Origin: Pirellulales bacterium
GTDB taxonomy: Bacteria; Planctomycetota; Planctomycetia; Pirellulales; Lacipirellulaceae
Direction of reading: 5' to 3'
Assembly (NCBI GenBank): GCA_019636345.1
Contig: JAHBXQ010000002.1
Location: forward strand, 558,001 to 622,000
Length of the DNA: 64,000 nucleotides
Below are positions 45,786-53,814 of the stretch, piece after piece. Positions within the stretch are counted from its first letter, which is position 1. The number at the start of each line of letters is the position of its first letter. Made by a program: the position numbers and the translations under genes. The notes under the pieces were generated by a model. The model ran no database searches. It saw only the letters and a list, made by a program, of their open reading frames with translations, and was not told where the DNA came from.

Positions 45786-46343
45786 TCAGGCTCTCCCTTG
45801 AGCCAAAGTACGTCGAATGCAATCCAGCAGTTCGGTTCGGACGCGGTGGAGCATCACCGATACGGCCGAGGCCGACATGCCAAAGCGGACGGCGACGTCG
45901 GCCACGCGGCAGTTTTCGCCGTAGCGCATCTGCAGCACGTCGCGGCGGCGTCCCTGGATCTTGGCCATGCAGTTATGCAGGGCGTCGCGGCGCTCTTCGG
46001 CGGCCGGTTCCAGGCGTTCGAGCGCCGCTTCAAGCTGCTCGAGCGCGGGTTCGTTCAGCACCAGCCGATCGCGCGTGCGGGTTCGGTAGTACTTGAGGAT
46101 GCGGTGTCGCGCGATGCCCATCGCCCACGACGCGAACGATCGTCTTCGATCGAACTCGTGGAACTTCTCGGCGCACACCTGGGCGACCTCCTGGACGATG
46201 TCCTCGACGTGGTGCCGATCGACGACATTGGCGCTGACATAGGCCGAGATCACGGCCTGGGCGCCGACCCACGCGCCCGCCAGCTCGCGCATGCGAGCGA
46301 CGTCGCCGGGGTCTGTTCGGTTCTCATCGTGCGAGTCGGTCAT
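45786..46343 (-). CDS. ECF-type RNA polymerase sigma factor
   Basis: From ATG 46343 the protein is about 185 aa. Region 2 includes DRHHVEDIVQEVAQVCAEKFHEFDRRRSFASWAMGIARHRILKYYR; region 4 ends in a helix-turn-helix (VADVAVRFGMSASAVSVMLHRVRTELLDCI). The spacing and the RRSFASWAMGIARH motif match the Planctomycetota/Rhodopirellula ECF group. An in-frame GTG 18 bases upstream is a possible alternative start. It heads a four-gene operon whose other members are a FecR/LamG protein, a GH53 galactanase and a GH2 enzyme. Confidence 0.93.
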   Translation of the reverse strand: MTDSHDENRTDPGDVARMRELAGAWVGAQAVISAYVSANVVDRHHVEDIVQEVAQVCAEKFHEFDRRRSFASWAMGIARHRILKYYRTRTRDRLVLNEPALEQLEAALERLEPAAEERRDALHNCMAKIQGRRRDVLQMRYGENCRVADVAVRFGMSASAVSVMLHRVRTELLDCIRRTLAQGRA

Positions 46344-46796
46344 TGGTCCGCCGCCTGTCACTGGGAGGAGCGTGCGCGACGAAGGCGCAGAATCTCCCGT
46401 AGTACTTCCCCCCTCGGTCGCGGTTGATTATCCAAGATCCAGGCGAATTTTCTGAGATTTTCGCCGGCGTTCGGCGGGAAGGGACGGGGGCGCCCGCGTG
46501 TCGCGATCCTGAGTGCACCGCCGACGTTCCGTTGCGGACGGGGGCCTCGGACCAAGGGCCGGAGCCTGGCCCGGGGCGCCGCCGTAAGCTTCCGGATCGG
46601 CAAGATATCCCGATTTTTTAAGCTAAGAGTCTGGAGTCGACGGGGAATCATTTCGTGGAGGCAACGCCCTGCCTGCCTGCGCGATCCGTAAGGGAAACGG
46701 GCGTACTTGTCACGGCGGGCCCAAACTGCCGTAGCCGACGTTGAGTCGGCCGGTTTGGGCGAACATTCTCATCGACGGCTTGGGAGCTTGCGACTC
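46344..46796. promoter_or_regulatory. Divergent promoter region between sigma operon and PEP-CTERM cluster
   Basis: This 453-base gap must hold promoters for both transcripts. It is AT-richer at 46435-46465 and 46605-46625. The notable element is the composite hairpin listed at 46719-46760. No gene seen. Confidence 0.5.
46719..46760 (+). promoter_or_regulatory. Composite stem-loop in leader of first PEP-CTERM paralogue
   Basis: GCCCAAAC (46719-46726) pairs exactly with GTTTGGGC (46753-46760), enclosing a second perfect stem GCCGAC/GTCGGC (46734-46739 with 46745-46750). It ends 36 bases before the ATG at 46797, so it would lie in the 5' leader if the transcript starts upstream. A related GTCGGC/GCCGAC stem (47558-47563 with 47572-47577) precedes the second paralogue. 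Confidence 0.5.
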
Positions 46797-47528
46797 ATGA
46801 GATGCACCAAATTGGCGGGTTTGGCCCTGGCAGCGACTCTGCTGACGGCCCCGGTCGCGCGGGCCGGCGAGTTCACGGTCTCGTATCTGGACGGCGGCAG
46901 TTGGAGTTCCGTCTACGCCCAGGGATTCTCTCCCTCGCTAGGCGACACGCCCAGCCAATCCCTCGGAGCCGGCGACGCTGTGTCGCTCCGCAAGTTCGAG
47001 TTCTTCAAGTCGGGCAACGCCGATGCGGCCGCTGACTTTCAGTTGGCGATCCTCAGCAACATCTTCGCCGATCTGACGGGACTTTCAACGGGCCACGGCG
47101 CCTTCGTCGGTTTGTCGACGAACACGATCGCCAGCACCGCGGGGATCGCGACGGGGGATCCGATCGTTTTTGACTTCGCCGACTTGCCGCTCGCCTACGG
47201 CGGCAACTATGCGGCGGTGCTGGTGACCGAAAGCGCGGGAGCGTTGACGCCCGTGCTGGTCTCGGCCCTGACGACCAACTACGTCGAGACCCCGCCGGGG
47301 TCGGGCAGCTATCACCCGGCGACCAACTACGGGGCCGAGGATCAGTTTCAATACGCCACCAGCAACTTCATTGCGACGAATCAATTCGGCTCGTTCTTCA
47401 ACACGTTTTCGTTCGCCGGTGACGCCAATTTTCGGGCGACGCTGTTTGCGGTGCCGGAGCCCGAGACGCTGGCCGGGGCGGCCGTTGCGGCGACGATCGC
47501 CGCGCTGTTTCGTCGCCGGCTTCTCTGA
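46797..47528 (+). CDS. Secreted PEP-CTERM protein, paralogue 1
   Basis: The 243-aa protein has a signal ending in APVARA, a beta-rich body and a PEP-CTERM tail (VPEPETLAGAAVAATIAALFRRRLL). It is clearly paralogous to the next gene: shared segments include YAQGFSP, FKSGN(A/V)D(A/S)AA and [11 protein letters not shown]. There is no dockerin in this copy. Domain family not recognised. It starts the plus-strand cluster opposite the sigma operon. Confidence 0.82.
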   Translation: MRCTKLAGLALAATLLTAPVARAGEFTVSYLDGGSWSSVYAQGFSPSLGDTPSQSLGAGDAVSLRKFEFFKSGNADAAADFQLAILSNIFADLTGLSTGHGAFVGLSTNTIASTAGIATGDPIVFDFADLPLAYGGNYAAVLVTESAGALTPVLVSALTTNYVETPPGSGSYHPATNYGAEDQFQYATSNFIATNQFGSFFNTFSFAGDANFRATLFAVPEPETLAGAAVAATIAALFRRRLL

Positions 47529-47600
47529 TTCACGTGATTCTTCCACGGAACGTTTCAGTCGGCGGATCGCTGCCGACCGCCTGATAGGGAGTCGTCGGTC

Positions 47601-48560
47601 ATGATGAGAATTCTCCGTGCCGCGCAAGCGGCGACGATCGGGGCGGTGCTGCTCGTCGCCGGCGAAGCCACGCGCGGCCAAACGCCGTTCACCTCGTCGT
47701 TCACCACGGGTTCCAATTGGAACACGATTTACGCCCAGGGGTTCTCGCCGATGGAGAACGCCAGTCCCGACCCGGGGCTGAGTCCGACCGATCTTGTGGC
47801 GCTCGACGCGTTTCAGTTCTACAAGTCGGGCAACGTCGACTCGGCGGCGAATATCCAGCTCGCGATCGTCAGCAACTACTTTCTCAATCTCGACGAGTTG
47901 ACGACGCTTTCGACGGAACTCGTCGGTTTGTCGACGAACACGATCGCGTCGACCGCTTCGATCGCCATGGGAGACCCCATTGCCTTTCAGTTCAGCAGCA
48001 TTGAGTTGACGTTCGGCGACGACTACGCGGCGATCTTCGTGACTCGCAGCGGCGACTCGCTGATCCCGGTGCAAGTGTCGGCGATGATCGCCGACTATGC
48101 GGAGACGTCCCCCGGCTCGGGCGTCTGGGCGCCGACGGCCGATTACGGCGATCCCGAGATTGATTACTTCAAATCGGTCAGCAATTTCCTCAGTTCCAAT
48201 GAGTTCGGGACTTACCTCGTCACGTTCAACCCGCCGTATGCGGACGCCGTGTTTGTCGCATCGTTCAACCAGCCTGGCGCACCGCTCGCCGGCGACTACG
48301 ACGACAACGGAACGGTCGACGGCGGCGATCTGACTGTCTGGAACGGGCAGTACGGGCAGACCGGGGCATCGTTGGCGGCGGACGGCAACGGCGACGAGAT
48401 CGTCGACGGAGCCGACTACCTGCTGTGGCAGCGGCACTTCGGGCAGGGCGGGCCCGCGGTCGTTGCGGCCGCCGCGGTTCCCGAGCCGGCGTCGTTCGCG
48501 CTCGCCGTCTTGCTGGGCGGGGGACTGGCGGCGATCGCACGGACGAGCTCTCTCGGGTGA
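47601..48560 (+). CDS. Secreted PEP-CTERM protein with dockerin-like segment, paralogue 2
   Basis: The 319-aa protein shares its body with the preceding gene ([38 protein letters not shown]) and adds two EF-hand-like loops ([30 protein letters not shown]) before its tail. The tail begins [20 protein letters not shown] but ends in ARTSSLG with few basic residues, weaker than a usual PEP-CTERM. The gap to paralogue 1 is 72 bases. Function unknown; location next to galactanases suggests an extracellular binding or scaffold role. Confidence 0.82.
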   Translation: MMRILRAAQAATIGAVLLVAGEATRGQTPFTSSFTTGSNWNTIYAQGFSPMENASPDPGLSPTDLVALDAFQFYKSGNVDSAANIQLAIVSNYFLNLDELTTLSTELVGLSTNTIASTASIAMGDPIAFQFSSIELTFGDDYAAIFVTRSGDSLIPVQVSAMIADYAETSPGSGVWAPTADYGDPEIDYFKSVSNFLSSNEFGTYLVTFNPPYADAVFVASFNQPGAPLAGDYDDNGTVDGGDLTVWNGQYGQTGASLAADGNGDEIVDGADYLLWQRHFGQGGPAVVAAAAVPEPASFALAVLLGGGLAAIARTSSLG

Positions 48561-48589
48561 AGTCCCGTCGGGCGAAGAAAGGATTGAGC

Positions 48590-49597
48590 ATGTCTGTGAG
48601 GAACGATCGCACCGCGCTGCGCCGACATGGTTTCACCCTCGTGGAGCTTCTGGTAGTGATCGCCATCATCGGCGTGCTGGTGGCCTTGCTGTTGCCGGCG
48701 ATCCAAGCGGCGCGCGAAGCGAGCCGACGTACCCAGTGTCTCAATCAAATCCGTCAAATTGCGATGGCGGCCTTGAACTACGAGTCGGCGCGGCGACAGT
48801 TCCCCCCCTCGGTCGACAAGGGGTCGTACAGCTATCTCGCGACGACCCTCCCTTACTACGAGGGGCAGGCGATGTACGCCGCGATCGACTTCACGCGGCG
48901 CCCCAGCGACGCGACGCTGCCGTTCGAGACCCCGTTCTTGCGGTGCCCTAGCCAGGAGGCGGTCGAGCCGACCGTCGTCTTCAACGGCACGAGCGAGACG
49001 ACCGAGGAAACCTCCAAGCGGGGGCACTACTACGCCGTGAACGGAGCGAAGGTCGAGGACCGCTGCCCCGGCACGGAACCGTTTCAGCTCACCTCGTGCG
49101 GGCCGCTTGCGAAGATGACGAGGTGCGAAGACGCCGCCGACGCCCGCGGCGGACACGCCACCAACGGCGTGATGTACCCGCTCAGCACGACCAAGCACGG
49201 CGAGATCACCGACGGCACGAGCAACACGTTTCTGGTCGGCGAGTGCTCGTGGAATTTCGGCGGCGTCGCGGCCCCCTGGTACACGGGCGCCGGGTTCTGG
49301 GCCGGCAACTTCGACAACGCCGAGCGACTGCAATGGCTCGCCTCGCGAGTGGGGGACGGGTTCTGGATTTACAACTCCGCCCAGATTCGCTGGGGATTGC
49401 AGGAGCGATCGAACGTGCTGAACGTCACCGCCAAGAAGGCGTGTCACAGCGATCTCAGCTTCGGCAGTTCGCACGCCGCGGGGTGCCACTTCGCGATGGC
49501 CGACGGTTCGGCCCGCAACGTCGCCGCGTCAGTCGACCTCGTCGTGCTGCAGTACTTTGCCTGCCGCAACGACGGACTGACGGCGACCATGGATTGA
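48590..49597 (+). CDS. DUF1559 protein with type IV pilin-like N-terminus
   Basis: From ATG 48590 the 335-aa protein starts with the prepilin signal [31 protein letters not shown], cut by a prepilin peptidase after Gly, with Glu at position 5 of the mature form. The body is DUF1559 (SBP_bac_10-like), a family greatly expanded in Planctomycetota. It has the usual end with [25 protein letters not shown] sits upstream. It may form pseudopili or display extracellular domains; role unproven. It lies between the PEP-CTERM paralogues and the second GH53 gene. Confidence 0.93.
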   Translation: MSVRNDRTALRRHGFTLVELLVVIAIIGVLVALLLPAIQAAREASRRTQCLNQIRQIAMAALNYESARRQFPPSVDKGSYSYLATTLPYYEGQAMYAAIDFTRRPSDATLPFETPFLRCPSQEAVEPTVVFNGTSETTEETSKRGHYYAVNGAKVEDRCPGTEPFQLTSCGPLAKMTRCEDAADARGGHATNGVMYPLSTTKHGEITDGTSNTFLVGECSWNFGGVAAPWYTGAGFWAGNFDNAERLQWLASRVGDGFWIYNSAQIRWGLQERSNVLNVTAKKACHSDLSFGSSHAAGCHFAMADGSARNVAASVDLVVLQYFACRNDGLTATMD

Positions 49598-49632
49598 TCG
49601 GATTGATCGCTCAGGCCCGGAACGAGAACCCT

Positions 49633-50796
49633 ATGCCCGCGCCGCAATCGCTTCTGCCGTTACGAGCCTCGGTGCAGAAGCAAGGCGTGCGACAGCAGCG
49701 GGTCGCGCGCCGGACAGCCAAGGGGCGGCTCGTCGCGGGCCTGGTGCTGGCTCTCGATTTTTCTCGACTGGCCGCGGCCGAAACGGCCTCCGAGCGGCTT
49801 GGGTACGCCGTCGGCGCCGACGTGTCGTTCCTCTTCAGCGCCGAGCAGACGGGACGCCAGTTCAAGGACGACGGGGTCGTCAAGCCGGGATTGCAGATCC
49901 TGAAGGACCACGGCTACGACTGGGTTCGACTGCGGTTGTTCCACACGCCGACCCGGTTGCCAAACGATTTGGAGTACACGCTCGCCGCGGCCAAGCAGGC
50001 CAAGGCGCTGGGTTTTCGCTTCCTGCTCGACTTCCACTACTCCGACACGTGGGCCGATCCGGCGAAGCAGTTCATACCCATTGCGTGGCGCGAGTTGGAC
50101 CATGACGGCTTGGTCGAGGCGGTTCGCGCCTACACTTGCGACGTGATCGCCGCCTTTCGTGAAGCGGGGGCAGCACCCGACATGGTGCAGATCGGCAACG
50201 AGGTGATCGCCGGAATGCTGTGGCCCGCTGGCCGGCTTCCGCAACGGTGGCCCGAGTTCGCCGAGTTGACAAGGGCCGGCGTGCGGGGAGTTCGCGACGG
50301 CAGCGGTTCCGACCAGCCGCCGCTGGTGATGATCCACATCGATCGCGGCGGCGATCTGCCGGCGACCAAGTCGTTTTTCGACAACTGCCGCCGACATGGG
50401 ATCGAATTCGACGTCATCGGGCAGTCGTACTATCCGTGGTGGCACGGGTCGTTGGACGACCTGCGAGCGAACCTCGACTTCATGGCTGCTAGATACGAGA
50501 AAGATATCGTGATCGTCGAGGCCGCCTACAACTGGCGCCCTGCGGAGTACCGCGATCGGCCGGCGCCGTATCCGGAAACGCCCGAAGGGCAGCGGGCGTT
50601 TCTGGCGGCGCTGGACGAGACGGTTCGGGCGACCCCCCACGGCCGCGGCAAGGGGGTGTTCTGGTGGGAGCCGGCCGTGGCGGGAGGTCACATCGCCGGC
50701 CGCGGCATGTTCGACGACCAGGGGAATGCGCTGCCGGCGGTCAAAGTATTTGATCGCCGAGTCGAAGCTTCGGCGACCTCCTCCGTCGCGGAATGA
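49633..50796 (+). CDS. GH53 endo-beta-1,4-galactanase, second copy
   Basis: From ATG 49633 the protein is 387 aa, with an N-terminal signal/anchor (GRLVAGLVLALDFSRLAAAE). The GH53 core includes GADVSFL, RLRLFHTP, LLDFHYSDTWADP, acid/base Glu190 in MVQIGNEVIAG and nucleophile Glu296 in IVIVEAAYN. Unlike the first GH53 it has no dockerin or PEP-CTERM tail, so the two enzymes probably act in different places. It closes the plus-strand cluster, 35 bases after the DUF1559 gene, and converges with GH28. Confidence 0.92.
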   Translation: MPAPQSLLPLRASVQKQGVRQQRVARRTAKGRLVAGLVLALDFSRLAAAETASERLGYAVGADVSFLFSAEQTGRQFKDDGVVKPGLQILKDHGYDWVRLRLFHTPTRLPNDLEYTLAAAKQAKALGFRFLLDFHYSDTWADPAKQFIPIAWRELDHDGLVEAVRAYTCDVIAAFREAGAAPDMVQIGNEVIAGMLWPAGRLPQRWPEFAELTRAGVRGVRDGSGSDQPPLVMIHIDRGGDLPATKSFFDNCRRHGIEFDVIGQSYYPWWHGSLDDLRANLDFMAARYEKDIVIVEAAYNWRPAEYRDRPAPYPETPEGQRAFLAALDETVRATPHGRGKGVFWWEPAVAGGHIAGRGMFDDQGNALPAVKVFDRRVEASATSSVAE

Positions 50797-50860
50797 ACCA
50801 CGGGCTTCGCATGCCATGCCGCAGCCGCCGAGGTTGCGGGCGATCGCCCCTGTCGCGCGC

Positions 50861-52279
50861 TCACTCCGGTTGGGAGTAGTTGAGCAGGTGCAACGAAACG
50901 ACGTCTTCGAGGATGCTCGGCTTCGCCGCCCCGGCGAAGCGGCAGTTGGCGATCGTCACCCCCGTGATCGGGCTTTCCGGCGTCCCCATAAGATACAGGG
51001 GGCGCTTCGATTTTTCCGCCGTGACGTTCTCGATGTGGATGTTGCTGACGACCGGGGGATGATTGCCGGTCTCGCGGAAGTAGCGCAGATCGATATGCAC
51101 GACCGCGTCGGCGACTTGCCCCACCCGCACGTTGCGGACGTACATGTTCTGCAGGTACCCGCCCCGAGCCAAGTTCGACTTGAGCCGGATCGCGCGGTCC
51201 AATTGAGGGCTGTCCATCTCGCAGTTCTCGACCCACACGTTGCGGATGCCGCCGCTCATTTCGCTCCCCAGCGTGACCCCGCCGTGGCCGTCCTTCATGC
51301 GACAGTTGCGGACGCAGATGTTCTCGCTGGGGACGTTGATCCGTCGGCCGTCGGCGTTGCGGCCGCTCTTGATCGCGATGCAGTCGTCCCCCGTGTCGAA
51401 CAGGCATCCTTCGATGAGCACGTTCCGACACGACTCAGGATTGCACCCGTCGTTGTTCGGGCCGTGACTGACGACCGTGACGTTGCGCACGGTCACGTTC
51501 TCGCACAGCACGGGATTCATCACCCACATCGGCGAGCGGAGGATCGTGATCCCTTCGATCAGTACGTTGCGGCAGCGATAGGGCTGAACGAAGTTGACGC
51601 GCAGTTTCCCGTCGGCGCCGAAGACGCGCTCCTCCGGCGGCTTGCCGGCGTCGGACATGGCGTTGAGTCGCGCCACGTCGTCGTTGCCGGAACCTTTCCA
51701 CTTCCACCAGTTCTTGTCGGAAGCTCGGCCGTCGATGGCGCCCTCCCCGGTCAGGGCGACGTCGTGCTCGTCGTAGGCGTAGATCGGCGGCGAGAAGTTG
51801 CGGACCTCGACCCCCTCGAAGCGGGTGAGCACGACCGGCAGAAAGTCGTTCGGATCGTTGCTGAACAGCAGCACCGCGTCCTTCTGCAAGTGGAGGTCGA
51901 CCTTGCTCCGCAGTCGCAACGGACCTTTGACGAACCACCGGCCTGCGGGGACGACCACGCGGCCTCCCCCTGCGGCATGGCAGGCTTCGATAGCGGCTTG
52001 AATCGCGTCACGGCTGTCGGGGCCGGTGACATCGTCCTGGGCAGGGCTCGTCGTCGGTTGGGCGCCGTGCTCGGCGATCGCGAAATCGCGTTGGGGAATC
52101 TCGGGCTCGGCGATCGACGCCAACACCGCGTCCAACTTGGCCCAGGCCTCGCCGGGGTCGTCGGCCGTTGCCGGCGAAACCGACCCCGCGAGCATCGCCC
52201 AGACCAAACCGGCGGCGACGGTTCCGGCTTTTAGGGAACGAACGCCTAAGACAAATGCAGCGGACAGGATGGCAACCAC
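50861..52279 (-). CDS. GH28 polygalacturonase-like protein
   Basis: The product of up to 472 aa starts at GTG 52279 and has a signal ending in VSPATA. It folds as a right-handed beta-helix with the GH28 catalytic set: NNDGCN (D277; the family has NTD), GDDC (D298 and D299), GHGG (H332) and RLK (R365-K367). It hydrolyses alpha-1,4-galacturonosyl or related bonds in pectin; endo, exo or rhamno-specificity cannot be told from this. It shares a divergent promoter region with the XylR-type regulator. Confidence 0.92.
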   Translation of the reverse strand: MVAILSAAFVLGVRSLKAGTVAAGLVWAMLAGSVSPATADDPGEAWAKLDAVLASIAEPEIPQRDFAIAEHGAQPTTSPAQDDVTGPDSRDAIQAAIEACHAAGGGRVVVPAGRWFVKGPLRLRSKVDLHLQKDAVLLFSNDPNDFLPVVLTRFEGVEVRNFSPPIYAYDEHDVALTGEGAIDGRASDKNWWKWKGSGNDDVARLNAMSDAGKPPEERVFGADGKLRVNFVQPYRCRNVLIEGITILRSPMWVMNPVLCENVTVRNVTVVSHGPNNDGCNPESCRNVLIEGCLFDTGDDCIAIKSGRNADGRRINVPSENICVRNCRMKDGHGGVTLGSEMSGGIRNVWVENCEMDSPQLDRAIRLKSNLARGGYLQNMYVRNVRVGQVADAVVHIDLRYFRETGNHPPVVSNIHIENVTAEKSKRPLYLMGTPESPITGVTIANCRFAGAAKPSILEDVVSLHLLNYSQPE

Positions 52280-52563
52280 GGGACGACCTCTCCAGCAAGA
52301 CGTGCGGCGGCGACGGAAAAGCTAAAAATCGGCCGTGATAAGTGCGATTTGGCGTCGCAATGCGACTCCAAGCGGCGGCAAACTGCAAAAAACCCGCACA
52401 GATTTTTGCGTTTTTGTCCCCTGTTGCATGACATAATTGCTCAGAAAGCGTTTGCGGGCCAGTAGGCTTTGTTGCAATAATTTCCGCAAAATACGCAAGG
52501 CCCGCGGCGAACTATTACTGCCGACGGCGAGACCAGTCAAACCCGCGATTCCCCTGCCGCCTT
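52280..52563. promoter_or_regulatory. Divergent regulatory region, GH28 / XylR-type regulator
   Basis: This AT-richer 284-base region holds several TTTGCG half-sites in both orientations: within TTTTTGCG at 52403-52410, TTTGCG at 52451-52456, its inverted partner CGCAAA at 52485-52490 and CGCAA at 52494-52498. GCAAAAA (52385-52391) pairs with TTTTTGC (52403-52409). TTGC-N10-GCAA spans 52472-52489. These are candidate operator sites for the adjacent AraC/XylR regulator. Confidence 0.5.
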
Positions 52564-53742
52564 TTGCACGATCGGGACCCGAACGTGGCACGAATTCGTG
52601 AAATCGCCTTGGCATTTCCCCGTGGCGCCCACCAGGAGGTGTTCATCGAGGGCGTGCTCAAGTACGCGGTCGAGAACGACTGCAACTGGTCGTACATTAC
52701 GGCCCCCGAGTCGTTGTCGTTGTCGGTGCTCGATCTCGTCGGTTGGCCCGGTGACGGGATCCTCGCCGCGCTCAATACGGAGGAAGAAGCACGATGCGCC
52801 GCGAACATGGCGATTCCGGTCGTCAACATTTCCAGCGCCCTTGCCGAATCGCCGGTGCCGCGCTCGATCGTCGACAACCCGGCGATTGGCGCCATCGCGG
52901 CCGAGCATTTGATTTCGAAGGGTTTTCGCGCCTTCGCGTTCTACGGTCTGTCGGACGTACAGTACTCGCGTGAGCGGCTTGCCGGGTTCGTCCAGCGACT
53001 TGAAGCGGAAGACCTGACTTGCGTCGAGTTCCTGTCCCCTCCCACGTTCGGTCTGGGGGGGAACAAATGGCTGCAGCAGCACCGGGCGCTCGCCGTATGG
53101 CTCGCCCAATTGGCGACTCCCTGCGGGTTGTTCGCCGTGTCGGACTACCGCGCCCGAATGGCGTTGGATGCTTGCCGCCAGATCGGGAGCGAGGTTCCCG
53201 AGAAGGTCGCCTTGATCGGCGTCGACAACGAGCAGATCATCTGCGAGCATGCCCGTCCCCGACTCACGAGCGTCGCTCGCAACGACCGGCTCGAAGGATA
53301 CCGCGCAGCGGCGATGCTCGATCGTCTGATGCGGGGCGAGTCGCAGTTGCTCGACGAAACCCCGATCCCGCCGCTGGAAGTCGTCCAGCGCGACTCGACT
53401 GCGACGTTCGCGGTCGAAGACCCGCGGTTGCGCGACGCGTTGGCGTACATTCACGAGCGGCTTGGCACGCCGATCACGATCGACGACGTGTTGAAGCACG
53501 CCCGCGTCTCACGACGGTGGTTGGAGTACGCGTTCCGCGGGGTGCTGCACGAAACGCCTTACCAGTACCTGCGACGACAACGCCTGTCGCTCGCCAAGCG
53601 GCTGCTTGCCGAACAGTCAGGCGTGAAGATGCAACGCATTGCGCAGCTCTCCGGGTTCTCGTCCGGCAAGCATCTGGCGATCGCGTTCCAAAAAGCGTAC
53701 GGCGTGAGCCCGCGAGATTTTCGCCGCAACGCGCGTTCGTGA
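52564..53742 (+). CDS. XylR-type AraC family transcriptional regulator
   Basis: The product of up to 392 aa joins a LacI/periplasmic-binding-like sensor domain (about 10-275, with NPAIGAIAAEHLISKGFRAFAFYG and LIGVDNEQIICEHARPRLTSV) to a C-terminal AraC helix-turn-helix pair (about 290-390, with RRWLEYAFRGVLHETPYQYLRRQRL and GFSSGKHLAIAFQKAYGVSPRDFRR). This is the architecture of E. coli XylR. In Planctomycetota such regulators accompany sugar and sugar-acid genes. The frame opens with TTG at 52564; a GTG at 52585 (VARIREIALAFP) is an equally likely start. It probably controls GH28 and tagaturonate epimerase. Confidence 0.92.
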   Translation: MHDRDPNVARIREIALAFPRGAHQEVFIEGVLKYAVENDCNWSYITAPESLSLSVLDLVGWPGDGILAALNTEEEARCAANMAIPVVNISSALAESPVPRSIVDNPAIGAIAAEHLISKGFRAFAFYGLSDVQYSRERLAGFVQRLEAEDLTCVEFLSPPTFGLGGNKWLQQHRALAVWLAQLATPCGLFAVSDYRARMALDACRQIGSEVPEKVALIGVDNEQIICEHARPRLTSVARNDRLEGYRAAAMLDRLMRGESQLLDETPIPPLEVVQRDSTATFAVEDPRLRDALAYIHERLGTPITIDDVLKHARVSRRWLEYAFRGVLHETPYQYLRRQRLSLAKRLLAEQSGVKMQRIAQLSGFSSGKHLAIAFQKAYGVSPRDFRRNARS

Positions 53743-53814
53743 CGTTCAGGTCCGAGCTTGCGGACGAGCCGTTTCTGTTCGGGGCCAGCGCGACGAACTG
53801 AACCACAGCTGAAT

